From Xanthoparmelia taractica (taxonomy: Eukaryota > Ascomycota > Lecanoromycetes > Lecanorales > Parmeliaceae): a DNA stretch of 64,000 bases. Location of the stretch: positions 20,569 to 84,568 of the forward strand of contig JANQBS010000176.1 in the NCBI GenBank assembly GCA_033085395.1, in the 5' to 3' direction. Below, one piece after another: positions 10,748 through 22,001 of this stretch; within the stretch, counting starts at the first letter, position 1, and every line of letters begins with the position of its first letter. The position numbers and the translations under genes are program-made. Below the pieces are notes generated by a model. The model was not told the origin of the DNA. It did not search any database and worked only from the letters and a program-made list of their open reading frames with translations.

Positions 10748-13700
10748 CTACCAAGCATCCCCGACATCAAAATCAAACCTCGTCAACTCCTTGCCCGCAT
10801 CCTCAACGTCCTTCTTCGCCTTCATGCGCATGTAGAAAATGGGGCAATCCTTGCTCGAGCAAATGACTTCGTTGTGCAGACTGCCCTGGCACCGCTGACA
10901 CTGCGTCCAGAGCCTGCCGAAGCGGACCTCGAGCTCGCTGACTCGGGTTAACGTCTTGGTGTAGAGCTCCCCCGTCCGGGGCCGGCAGTTGGAGCAGACG
11001 GCGCCGGCCATTTCTTCCTTGCCCACAAGCGGTTTCTTGCAGCCCATGCATGTCTGCGTCTTCTTGGCGAATTTCATAAGCCCGCCCAAAGTGGGTGCGG
11101 CGACGGAGATGGACCGCGTGTGTTCGCCCGTGAGGAGCTGTCCGGATTTCTTCTCCCCTAGGATCGGGTCGAAGATCCTGCCGAGTGGTTTGGCGAGTTG
11201 GTTGTCGAGGTAGTACTTCGTGTCGACGGGGATGTTGTTTTCGAGGACGAAGATGGGATCTTCGCTCCTCTCGTAGTTTTTGGCGCCCCCGGCGCCCTTG
11301 ACGATCACGTAGGCGACCCGATCGCCGAGCGTCGGCGCTGAGCCGGCGTCTCGCTTCTTCATTCGGTCGGCAAGCTCGACGTGGGCTTGCTTGCTGGCGT
11401 AGTCAGATTTGGAGAGTGCTTTTGTGATGACGAGTTTGGACATGTCTATCTTATTTTGGAGAAGGTCGGAAATGGTGTCTTTGACATAGCTGGAATGTGA
11501 GAGAGAAACCGTCAGCATAGATCGGGGGATAAGCTAAGACGGAGCTACATACTCTTGCGCGCCCTGCACATCTTGGTCGATCAAGATCTTGTGGAGGATG
11601 GTTTCAATGACGTTCTGAACTAAGCGGCAATTGTCTCTGCGTACAGTTTCGATGCCCTTGCTGTCCATCTTGTCATACTTGTCCGGTGTCGTCCAGTATA
11701 GACCAGCATAGCGCTTCTTGTTGATGAGTAAGTATGGGAAGTAGACTTTTTCAAACTCCAACTTTATTGGCTTGATGAATTTATCCGACACAAATGTTGC
11801 AGCGTCCCGACCGAGGTCCATGGCTTTCTCTAGTTCCTTTGGTCCAAACTTGACCATGACTGAATCGGTATCACCGTAGATGACCTGCGCATCATGAGAA
11901 TATCCATTGGCTATGGTATAACGTTTCTCGACTTCCTCCTTTGTCTTCTCAATCATTTGCCTTCCGTAACTGGTCGTACTGCTGGCAATGGCGAGGCAAG
12001 GTAGTTTTCCGACCGTAGCTCCCGTGATACCGTATACACTGTTTGCGCTGATCTTCAAGGCCAGTTGTCGGCCGTTCAGCACAGCCTTTCTAAATGCATC
12101 AGTCTCGACGGCCAACTCTCTCTTCGCTCGTTTTCTGGCCCCCAGCAACTCCTCAAGAATCTGCGTCAGCAGGCCTTTCCGGATCTTTGCAGTGCAAAAC
12201 ATATCACCATTAGGAGTAACGATATAGTCTTCACCTTTAACCAGGTGCAGCCTTTCGACACTAGTCTTGTTGAGCAACGTAGTATAGCAAAGATTGTGAG
12301 CTTGTATGATACTTGGGTATAGTGAAGCGAAATCGAGTGTGGCTATCGGCACATCGTAATAGCCTCTCGTGGGCTCAATGACTGTTGCACCTTCGTATTG
12401 TTCATCGGATGCATCACTCCGTAGATTGGGAATGACCAAATTTTGCTCCAAAGCTTTGCGGAAGAGTTGACTGATGAACTTGACCTGCTGTCCTCTTGCG
12501 AGTAAGTAATTGAACGGCACACCTGTAACTCTGGCCATCTCCGTGTAGTTGATTAGACACATGAGCTTGTCCATCAGCCGCTGTGGCAGAAATGCATCTT
12601 TCAAACAGTAGACAGCCAGACGCCGTCGCGATTCTGGTGTTCCGTTGAAAAGTTCGGTGATCATTGTGTGGTGAACATCTTCTTTTTGTTCTCCCAAGAA
12701 ATGCGCACAGACAGAGTTGAGGGTGTAACTCCGTAGCTGGTGGTCGCGCTGAATGAGCTGCAGCAAGTCCAATTGTAAACGACCGTTGGTGTTTGTAGCT
12801 TTCGTATCTCGGTTGCCCATCTGCTTGCTCGAAAAATTCGTTTCTTTTGCGTGTGACTGAATACTCTTCAGCCTGGTCCAAAAAGGAAATCTGGTACATT
12901 TGAGGTGTTTCGCTCGATCAAGAAGGTATGGGAAATCAAAGTTGGCAATGTTGTAGCCTATGATGACGTCCGGGTCGACGTGCTCCATAAAATCTCGCCA
13001 TGCCATGAGCATCCTCTCCTCTGAACCAAATTCAAAGATTTGAGTATTGACAATCAGACTGCAAGTATCGAGACAAAAAACATTACGAACAAAAGGTTTC
13101 GATTCTCCATATCTTGTTACAACGTTGGCGATTTGGATGACAGGATCTTGGTTGGCTTCTGGAAAGACCCCTTTGCGGCCAGCACATTCAATATCGAAGG
13201 ATAGAATCCGCAATGGAGCCATCTTTGCCCATTCGCCATCACTATGGTGAGCAATCAGGTCTCGGTAATGGACATATGCCTCTATTTGACAATTCGAATG
13301 CCGGTCTCGATGAGGAATCATGTGGTATTTTGACTGAGGAGCTTCCACCCAAGACATTCCCGTAACCTGCAGTACTGTTAGCTCAGAATCACGCAACCAT
13401 AAGAAAGACATACGCCAGTGTCGATCATGAATCGTAAAACGTATTGAATGCTGTCAAACGTCAGGATACCACCGTCCACCCCCCTCCACATCTGCTTGTA
13501 ATTCATATTCCCGCTCTCAATCGTGGTCCGTAACTTATTGATATACTTTGGGTCCGTGACTGTGATCTTCAAATATGGACTCTTTTGATTGCCTTGGAAG
13601 CCGAACAAGTTCTCCCTCATCGACATTTGGACCGAATGTATTACTGGCTGGTGCTGCGCCAGTTGGGTTTCCAGGTAGGCTTTGAAACCATCAATGTCCG

Positions 13701-14231
13701 TTTTTACGAAACTGACTGGAGCTGCGACATAGAGGTAGTGGAGGAAGTCGGTGACATGGAGCAGTACAGAGTGACCGGTCTGCCACCATCCAGTATCAGC
13801 TGGGCTTTTGCAACACCAGGGAGTGATCTAACCTCTGTGACCCCAAACAATTTGACCGTCGTTCTTCCTCCATGAAGCGTACCCTCTTCCGCCTCGATCT
13901 GCTGAAAGCAGAGACTGTCTCTCTCCTCATCGAAATCATCCAAGCTCGGCCGATCCCATTGCTGGTCCTTCTCGGAATTCTGTTGCTTGAGACCGCTAAT
14001 GTCCTGAGTCAATTTCTCCAGGTACTCTTCTTCAAATTGGCTCTTGGGCTGGCTCGATCCGTTTTTGAGGCTGTTCTGGCTGAGCTTGAGTTTCTTGGAG
14101 GGTGAGGACACAACATCGATTTTTCTTCGTTTTGCGGTGTTGGGGGATTGTGTTGAAGGGTTGACATTGCGATGAGCTTTGGTAGAGTCTGCCAGGGCCC
14201 TCTTGGGAGGCGGCAGAGTGGCGACAGGCAT
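10748..14231 (-). CDS. POL3: DNA polymerase delta catalytic subunit
   Basis: Exons, in gene order on the minus strand, are 14231-13833, 13779-13414, 13366-11553 and 11489-10748. The three introns are 53, 47 and 63 bp, with donors GTTAGA, GTATGT and GTATGT. The frame is exact and gives 1106 residues, close to yeast Pol3 (1097). It is a family-B polymerase. The 3'-5' proofreading exonuclease has FDIECAGR (~312), NIANFDFPYL and YCLKDAFLP. The polymerase has motif A DFASLYPSII (~600), motif B KISANSVYG and motif C YGDTDSV (~750). The C terminus carries two cysteine motifs: CMGC...CSNC (zinc) and CQRC...CSSKDC (the Fe-S/B-subunit-binding motif). All catalytic acids are intact. It is the lagging-strand replicative polymerase. 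The N terminus is Lys/Ser-rich with KRRK as a likely nuclear signal. The product is essential, so the gene should be active. Confidence 0.97.
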
Positions 14232-14699
14232 TCTGAAGCTCGCCGTATGTGTCGGGAGGTTTGTACTGTATTGTAGCTCGACGTTGCTTTGGCGGAAGTG
14301 GGGCGCGTCACCAAAAGGCGCGTAGAGATAAATACGTGAATTTGTAAGGCTGAAGGGTTAGGGTTAACCCTAACACTTGTTCATGCGGCGGACAGGTGTG
14401 TCCAATGAATTCTCTATCAGTCACAACACGATATAGGTTGTGAATCAAACTGGTTCGCATTTTCATGTATGAATAGTCTTGGTCATTATTTATCCGTTGT
14501 ATGATTATCCTCGAAGGTATACAGTGAAGTCTCTTGATTAACTTGCAACCTGTCCAAGGTGGCCGTTGCAGAATGCTTCACTACAAAAAAAGAACAAGAC
14601 TCCGTTGCTAATGCATTACCGTCCTCGCTATGCTTTGAATAATGTTCAGCCTAAGATATGCAGCTTTTCATTCCTCGTCCTTTCCCCATATAAGAGACC
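14232..14699 (-). promoter_or_regulatory. POL3 upstream region with MCB-like and telobox-like motifs
   Basis: The 468 bases between the rhomboid gene's stop and the POL3 start carry two ACGCGCC motifs on the minus strand (14302-14308 and 14317-14323, about 70-90 nt before the ATG). They resemble MluI-cell-cycle-box sites bound by MBF at replication genes. An 18-bp palindrome, GTTAGGGTTAACCCTAAC, lies at 14357-14374. No coding sequence is seen. Confidence 0.45.
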
Positions 14700-16331
14700 T
14701 CATAAGAGATTCTCCAGGTTGGCCGCTAATGGCCCGATCAATAGATCCCGCTTGCTGCCCGTCGTTCCGTTTGTCGTCTGCAGATTGCCAATGTCACACC
14801 AATTCTTGATGTCCTATCATCTACCTTAGCAGATGTCACAACGTCAGGTGAACAAGGGGAACTTACTATGCAGCTCAAGTACTTGCACCAATGACACGTT
14901 TTTGGGGATGCCTTGTAGAAGTTCTTCAACAGCACAATGAACACAACAAATGCACCTATCAGTGCAGCTGCTCGCACCAGCCACCATGCCCACCATAGTG
15001 GCTTGCGCCCCTTGAAAAAAGCCACTGGTTCTTTCATAAAGACTTTAATATCACCGTTGTCGGCTAGTTTCCGCGCCTGCTGAACAGAGGCGTATGGGGG
15101 TAGATCTGCACCAACTCGTCGCCGCAGTATTTCCGGTGAATGTATTAGGCAGACACCCAAAACCAGGCCCATAAGGAAGCCTCCTATGTGGGAGAAATTG
15201 TCCAGCCCCGGTAAAAGACCCAAGGCAAACGATATCACAATGTCGAAAATCAACCAAGCAAGATCTACCCATGGGGATTGGCGCTCTTCCCAGTGGTAGA
15301 GGAGGTCCAAAAGCATGAGGGCTATGATACCAAAGAGAGAGCCTGAAGCACCGGTCGAGGCTATGCCTTGAGGGGCGAAGTTACCACCAAGTATGAAGCC
15401 GAAGATACCGCTGCTGAGGTAGATGATGAGGAAGCGTATTGATCCAATCAGTATCTCAATCTCTTTCCCAAGTAAAATTTGCAGCAACATGTTGAATCCG
15501 ATGTGTATGAATCCAGCATGTAGGAACATTGGAATGACGAAGCGGAACCACTGATTTGGAGAGTTGCTCGTTGTATAGACTTTATCGTGGAAACCGCAGA
15601 GTTCGTTCAGTTGACATTGATTGGAAGTATCGTCTAGGGAGGTGGTTGTCGTGTTTGGACACGGCCAATAGATGGTCGTGTCCAGACCTTGAGGTGTCTG
15701 GCGCATACAGGGAACATAGCGAGCGCCCATGTTGATGAGGACATAAGGGGAGGGGCCAATCATAGGGTTGAAGGACGGGTGTATTTCGATTGGGGTTTTC
15801 GTAAGGACGCCTTGATACGTCAGATCTAAGCCGGAAGGCAGAGAAGGGACAGGACTCACCGTTCTTCACAAGCTCCGCAATGAACACACACACCTGGATC
15901 AGGGTCAAGGTGTACACAATCCAGGGTACCTTCCCACCGAAGAATCCTCGCTTCCTCCTTCTTCGAGCGGCGTTCTGAGATGGTCGGTCAATAATGGCAG
16001 GGTCATGAGGCAATGGATCACGCAATATCTCCGAGCTCCCTTTGCTCGGATGTTGCCTTAGAGGGATGTCGTCTGAGTACGGGTTTGGCTCAGTCTCTCG
16101 GCCTCCGCCACCTGAGGCATAATAGGCAGATGGTGTGCTTTGCTGACTTGGGTCAGCATAAGGTCGATAGCTTGTGTCTTCGAAGGGTGATGATATATGA
16201 GGCGGTGATGGCTGTGTAGGATGGGAGCTGTAGGTGGCATAAGGGTCCAAAGAGAGATGTGGAGGATGAGCATCGTAGCGTCGCCCGTTGCCCTGGGACG
16301 GAGACACGTTGTAGTATTCGTTTGCTGCCAT
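14700..16331 (-). CDS. Rhomboid-family intramembrane serine protease
   Basis: Exons are 16331-15860, 15810-14867 and 14813-14700 on the minus strand. The introns (49 and 53 bp) have donors GTGAGT and GTAAGT, and the last has the branch GCTAAG. The product is 509 residues. A Pro/Ser/Tyr-rich cytosolic N terminus (1-130) and an RRRRKRGFFGG basic patch precede the first membrane segment (VPWIVYTLTLIQVCVFIAEL). The core has at least six membrane segments, the GASGSLFG serine motif (nucleophile Ser, ~312), HAGFIHIGFNML and the catalytic histidine in NFSHIGGFLMG (~364). The C-terminal exon begins DIKNWCDIGNLQ. Rhomboids cleave membrane proteins within or next to the bilayer, usually in Golgi or plasma membrane for this layout. 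Both catalytic residues are present. Substrates are unknown. Confidence 0.92.
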
Positions 16332-16939
16332 TCTGAGGGGTCTTGAGATGTTTGTCTATTGTCCTAATTCCACTCGCTCCGAAAGAAGGTGGTTAGGGGC
16401 GGCCAGCCTTGTTCTCCGCAGTAGCAGCAGCAGCATAAAGAAGTTTATTGTAGCGCTGAAGGAGAGCCATGAGGAGTAAAGGTGCAAGAGCAAAAGAAGG
16501 TGAGAAGTGAAAGAAAAGAATGAGTGTCCACTTTGACGCGGTGGATGTTTCTGAAAATAGATTGATAGAGACAGACGAGGAGAGAGTACGAATTCGGTTT
16601 GCCCGAAAGGGAACAGTCTAAAACGCCAAGAGTTGATCGACCAATGACGCATTTGTTTCCTCTTCTGCCTGCAGTGAAATTCCTGTAGGGCTGAATGTCT
16701 ATTCCCCTGTCTACGCCTCAAACAATAATTGAAGGTATTCATGTCTGTACGAGCAAATATACCCCTTAACAAATTCCCATCTACTGCTATAATTCTATCA
16801 TTCCTTTCACTCTCACTATTCCGGCCTTCCGCCCAATCCCTATCTCATCTTCCCCGCCCGCCAAAGCTTCGACCGCGGTCTGAGAGTGAAGCTCCTGAAT
16901 ATGGATCTTCAGCATTCCTTTCAAACATAGTTTGAGAGG
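16332..16939. promoter_or_regulatory. Divergent promoter between rhomboid and palmitoyltransferase genes
   Basis: The 608 bases between two outward-facing start codons contain no gene-like frame. C/T-rich strands flank each start, as expected for fungal 5' leaders. Confidence 0.45.
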
Positions 16940-18604
16940 ATGACGGCACCATCGTCGACGTCTTCATCGCCCTCCCCTATGAATCGTCGCCCAAAGAGTT
17001 GGGCAAGGAGATGTGAGCGCGCCTGCTGTTCGGTTGTCACATACCTTCCGTTGGCCTTCATTTATGGCTTAAGTACTTGGGCAATATGGGTGGAGGCTGG
17101 AATAGGGTTCTCTACGGGTCTTAATAGATGGACGAGTAAACACACACCCCCTTTCCTTTTCGACTGTATCTTGCACTAAAGTCTCGGAATCGCAGGCACA
17201 CTTTGCTCCATTATCGGCATCACCCTCTACCTCCTTCTAAACTGGTCATACACTACAGCTGTCTTCACCGATCCGGGATCGCCTCTCAAAGCGGCTGGCA
17301 ATACAAGATACTCTCACCTACCCACCCACGAGCCGTCTGCGCACCGAGATGCTCCATCTTTCACTGTCAAGTCTACGGGCGAGACCCGTTTCTGCAAAAA
17401 ATGTAGAGCTCGAAAACCGGATCGCGCGCATCACTGCTCCACTTGCGGGCGTTGCGTGCTGAAGATGGATCATCATTGCCCTTGGCTGGCTACATGTGTG
17501 GGATTAAGGAACTACAAGGCCTTCCTTTTGTTCTTGATCTATACATCGATATACTGTTGGGTCTGCTTTGCGGTGACCTCGGCATGGCTCTGGAGTGAGG
17601 TCTTCAGTAACGCCGAATATGTGGAAAGTCTCATGCCGATCAACTACGTATTACTATGCGTCATTTCTGGGATTATTGGCCTTGTCTTGACCGGTTTTAC
17701 CATTTGGCATCTTAGCCTGGCATATAAGGGTCAGACGACTATTGAGTGTTTGGAGAAGACCAGGTATCTGAGCCCTTTGAGGAAAACGATGCGGCGTCAA
17801 CAATTCGGCAATGTGAATGGGAATGGAGTTCAAAGCTACGGACAACAGCTGGCGGAAATCCATGCGAACACAGTACCCGGAGTTACAAGAGCGGAGGAAG
17901 GGGAGGCAATGCTTTCGAGTGAAGAGTTCGAAGCAGGTCCTCGGTCCAAGGCTCAGAGGTCGCTGCAGCGGGATTATAGAGAGATGGAGCGGTCAAGGGA
18001 ACGTGAGAGATACGAGGACTATCTCGACGAACAGGATTCGGAGAAGCTACCAAGCGCTTTTGATTTGGGATGGAGGCAGAACCTTCGGCATCTGTTCGGA
18101 GATAGGCCACTTTTGTGGTGGCTGCCAATTTGCAACACTTCAGGCGATGGATGGCATTGGGAGCCGAATCCAAAATGGGTTGATGCTAGGGAAGCCATGA
18201 GGAAGGAAAGAGAGAACCAGTGGCAAGAGTGTGAGGACAGAGGGAGGAACGGGTATGGAGATGGCCATTACGATCGACGGCGGCCTGTCAGAGAGGACCT
18301 GGAACGACACTACCTGACCACATCCAACGGCGCGATTGATTTTCCGACTGCAGGCAGCAGGTCATCTTCGAAAGCCGATCGGATCCTTGGGAGGACCGAC
18401 GAGTACTTTGACCGCAGTTTTGATGATGGCAGCCCCTCGAGCAGAATGTCTATGAAGACGCTAAGGCGGCGTGGTAGTTTCAGCGGGTCCAGTGATGATG
18501 ATGGATATGATGTCAGTAGTGATGAAGAAATGGGATCCGCTCAAGGAACATCTCCGTTCAATGGCCTGCCAAGAGCGGATAATGGATGGCCGAAAAGGGA
18601 TTGA
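16940..18604 (+). CDS. pfa3: DHHC palmitoyltransferase, Pfa3 type
   Basis: Exons 16940-17135 and 17196-18604 are joined by a 60-bp intron (donor GTAAAC, branch GCACTAA, acceptor CGCAG) and give 534 residues. The order is a short Ser-rich start, RRPKSWARRCERACC, membrane segments at about 32-55 and 70-90 (SIIGITLYLLLNW), the DPG motif, and the cysteine-rich zinc domain FCKKCRARKPDRAHHCSTCGRC leading to the catalytic DHHCPW (~156). NYKAFLLF and two further membrane segments follow, then a long acidic/Ser-rich cytosolic tail. These enzymes attach palmitate to cysteines of membrane-associated proteins; in yeast Pfa3 acts at the vacuole on Vac8. The order of segments and the N-terminal WARR..R.CC pattern favour Pfa3 over other DHHC families, but the family assignment is by memory only. 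Confidence 0.85.
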
Positions 18605-18987
18605 GATAACAAGAGTATCTATGGAGTTCACGAGTGGTGGATCTGCTGCAGCAGGATTTGAAGTTTGCATATCTGAAATGCTGCAAGGCACTAAGGAAGT
18701 GTCTGGCCATTTGGGTTTGATGCCATCATACTACTGAATGTTGAGGATTGGATTATCCTCTGATGATTCTCTCTCTGAAAGTGCTGGCTGTCCAGGCACC
18801 TTGTCCTTAGAGCAAAACATGCCGATCCGGTTAGCGCTTCACTTCCGCGCTCCGAATAGGGAAGTAACTACCTGGCTATACATTCGGTATATCGACGGTC
18901 CCTTCACAAACAAGTCGACACTACTTCATAGTGCTGCCTACAAACCATATTTTCTAACTCTTGACACCATTCACACTCATTGACAAA
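18605..18987. other. Intergenic spacer
   Basis: 383 bases between two plus-strand genes with no gene-like frame. They end in the A-rich start context TGACAAAATGG of the next gene. Confidence 0.4.
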
Positions 18988-20293
18988 ATGGTCTGTAAAG
19001 CAGGTAGGGTGTGCAAGAACTGTGCAGAGTGTTTTGGTTGCCATGCAATGAAGTCAGCTACAGTCGTTGGTAACTGTCGGCCAAAGAATTGCAGGATATG
19101 CCCAAAGGAGAAGGCTCTGAGGTGAGGACTTTGTCACTATCTCAATCCAGCAAGCTTACGATATAGTAGGAGGGCCGAAGAGCAGACGCAAAAGTCGAAT
19201 GGAGGCCAGAGTAGCTTCCAGAATAATCATCTCGCCCAGTCGACGCCATCTATTTCTAAAACAATATGTGGCGGCACCACATCTTACGTCATTAGAGGAG
19301 AGTGCAGCATGTCCATTGACCAGTTCGGTCAGCATATTCGATTTCCTCAGTACTCGGGGCTCACATTCTTGTCAATGGAGAGCGCGTTTGGTTACTTTGA
19401 AGCGCAGGCAAAGCTACAAAATCAGCCTACTTTTCAAGCCACTCGGCAGCTGGCTGACCTCGCTGCCCAACAAGCTCATCGCTCTAGGGCTGTTCACCCT
19501 TGCGAACGGATCTGGCAATTCGATACTTCGCTTGAACCGGCCAATGTGAAGCCCGTGGTCCGTCTCCCAACGTACTCATATCTAGGGTTCCAGGGTCATC
19601 CATTTGAATCAGTGGTTGACCGTGTATCACAGGGTATACAAAAGGCGCCAGATCCAGTCCAGCCCCCGTCGCGTTCATCGCCGCCAGAACCCCCACCACA
19701 AACTCTCTTCACAGAGTCGACGCCGCATGCTCAAAATATCCAAGCTCAGCCTGGAGCCAGATTATCAGCTCAAGTATTGCAGTCCTGGGCCCTTCATTCC
19801 CAGGCAACGAATGGCTCTAACCTGAAACCACCCCTGCCTTCGTCACCAGCACCAACTCCAGGGACGCTTGTTGAAGACCACACTGCGTTATACAACAATC
19901 ATAATGTTCTGTCGTCGTCTTTCTCCCAAGATGAAGAGATTCTAGCTCAACCACAGAGCTCTTACGGATCATTTGCGCTACCTCGGGCATACTCAGCTAC
20001 CGTCCTCCCACAAACCCTGGCCAGAAAGGATAAGAGAGTTCTTGGCATTCCTTTGACGGCGGATATTGATGAGTGTGTTTCCATTCCTTGCGCAATGTTT
20101 CCGCCAGCCCGACTTCGCGATAGCTGATCTTGATTTGTTTGTGTCTAGGATCCGGGCTGGCTTCTGGCTGCGGGTACTACAATACAATGCCGACCGTTGC
20201 CAAGCCACCAGCCTCGAAGACAGAGCGGTCGCCGCGCTCAAATTGACACGGGCGCAGGAAGCCATGGATAGGCTGTGTGGGGATCGCGCATGA
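18988..20293 (+). CDS. Uncharacterised protein with N-terminal cysteine cluster
   Basis: Exons are 18988-19121, 19167-20072 and 20149-20293. The introns (45 and 76 bp) have donors GTGAGG and GTGTGT, acceptors ATATAG and GTCTAG, and branch-like GCTTAC and GCTGAT. The joined frame is exact and encodes 394 residues. Eight cysteines fall in the first 37 residues (positions 3, 9, 12, 15, 18, 29, 34, 37). The arrangement suggests a small metal-binding module, but does not match the Zn2Cys6 spacing I know. Residues ~45-110 are basic and Gln/Ser-rich. The middle is Pro/Ser/Gln-rich and disordered. The last exon encodes a helical tail (FWLRVLQYNADRC, LEDRAVAALKLTRAQEAMDRLC). A regulatory or scaffold role is possible; I do not recognise the family. 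Confidence 0.65.
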
Positions 20294-21429
20294 ACTGAGG
20301 ATGAGGTGCCTGTTGGGAGTCATAGCTGCGGTTATAGTGGGGCTGAAAGGACTTCGAGAACAAGGCTTTGAGAACAGGCTTCTGTCTATTATGAGAGATT
20401 GTGGCATGGATACCGCGTTTGCGCTAACCCTCTGTGCAGCAGCTCCCCGCGTTGCAGAGGGTTATGCTCATGCGATGTGTCTCTAGGGAAAGGCTTCCAC
20501 GCTCAAGAACTGAGTGTGGCGGCCTTTCCCGATGCTGGGATGATGTTGCTCTTAGGGGGTATACGGCCTTCTTGTGCATTCTTTCTACGAAAACGCCAGA
20601 CAGAGAGAGAGAGAGAGAGAGAGAAATGGAGAGAGATGTCGGGTTCAGAGAGCTGAGCATGGCAATCTCTCTCCCTTTGTTCCTTCCTTCCTCCCTTCCT
20701 TCCTCTCTCAGGGAAAGGGGATACGGCTGCATTCTATAGCTTACGCGAGATACTATGGAATGTATATAGCATCCACAGCTCCTCGAGCGACGGAAATGGT
20801 TTTCGCACATTGATTGATATTCGTAGACTTTAGTACTATGCTCGCTCAATCCAATCCAACCCCCCTTTCCGCGCACGCGCCCGCGGTTCAGCACACGACT
20901 CCCCTCTGTCCTCCTCTCTCTCTCCTCCTCTCCTCCTCTCCTCCCACCAGCACCAGCGGGTGTCCAAACCCTTAACACCCTGTCCCGCCTCATTTCATTT
21001 CATTTCGCTAGAGCCAAGAACGCTGCTCTCCAGACTCTTCCGGAGTTTTTCTCTGCTTTCTTTTCTTTTCTTTCTGTCACGTCACGTCACGTCACGGGGA
21101 ACGCGGAAAGCACAACACGTGTCTAACTGATTTCTTGAGAAGAAAACAGTGGAACGATTTCGAGTAAGGAAGGAAGGTAGCTGGGTTGCTGGTTGGCTTT
21201 CTTTTTTGCTTCTTGCTTCTTCTTTCTGTCTATACTTCTTTCTGTCTATACAGTACTCTGTTTATGCGCTGTCTGTGTATACTCTGTCTGTCTATACTCT
21301 ATCTGTCTGTTTATGCGCTGTCTGTGTATACTCTGTCTGTGGATGCGCTGTCTGTGGATGCACGGTCTGTGGATGCACTGTCTGTGGATGCACTGTCTGT
21401 GGATGCACTGTCTGTGTAGACACTGTCTG
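20294..21429. other. Gene-free, repeat-rich spacer
   Basis: No credible gene. It contains a GA dinucleotide run (20598-20622), C/T-rich tracts around 20,670-20,715 and 20,905-20,945, a tandem CGTCA-type repeat at 21077-21097 (resembling bZIP/CRE cores) and the first part of a TCTGT-based minisatellite. Confidence 0.45.
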
Positions 21430-22001
21430 CAGGGAACTTAATGGTCCGGACGGTCCGTCCAACGACCTCGGACGGTCCAAAATGAAGCTATACAAACAGT
21501 CCACAGTCCGTCCAGCCTCCTAGACCGTCCAACCTCATGTTGGACGGTCTGGACTATCAGTCCGAGGCCTCAATGAGTGCTTCCATTGCTTCATCCTCCA
21601 TGATACCAATAATCGCATATAGATCTTCCTTCGTACTGACACCCAATCGAAACCATGACTTCAGACACTCCAATATCTCAATGGTCTCACTCTAAAGCCT
21701 ACCTCTAGAGTCAGAAACAGTGCGTTTGGCCCCAGAAAACACTCGTTCTGACTCCGCAGACATAGCTGAACCCTAAATCCACCTTGAAAGAAGGCCGATA
21801 ATTAGCCGAGTGCGAGAAATAATTGAAAAATTATTTGCTACACCAACGATATTTGGATTATCAGTCCAGACCGTCCGTTCAGATCATCTAGACGGTCTGA
21901 ACTGACAGTCCAAATATCGTTGGACGGTCCAACTGGACTAGTCCAGTTGGACCGTCTGGACTGATAGTCCGCAAAGTGGGGGCGGACTATTAAGTTCCTT
22001 G
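21430..22001. mobile_element. Non-autonomous hAT-type element (572 bp)
   Basis: The ends are inverted repeats: CAGGGAACTTAATGGTCCG on the left, and CAAGGAACTTAATAGTCCG when the right end is read on the minus strand. Directly outside lies ACTGTCTG on both sides (21422-21429 and 22002-22009), an 8-bp target duplication as hAT elements make. The host repeat also contains this octamer, so the duplication alone is weaker proof than usual. Multiple GGACGGTC/GACCGTCC copies near both ends look like subterminal transposase-binding repeats. An internal minus-strand remnant matches the hAT C-terminal dimerisation motif. The element is far too short to be autonomous. Confidence 0.85.
21557..21763 (-). 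pseudogene. C-terminal fragment of a hAT transposase
   Basis: About 69 codons on the minus strand include MSAESERVFSGAKRTVS, then an in-frame TAG, then SETIEILECLKSWF and a terminal EASD before TGA at 21557-21559. SAESERVFSGAKR is the classic hAT C-terminal dimerisation (BED-less end) signature. The catalytic RNase-H-like part is absent, so this is a relic carried inside the non-autonomous element. Confidence 0.85.

Noticed and set aside
10748..14231. First impression of polymerase zeta (REV3)
   Set aside because: Length of 1106 residues, the exonuclease DIE and YCxxD motifs and the N-terminal region match polymerase delta; Rev3 is larger and lacks intact proofreading motifs.
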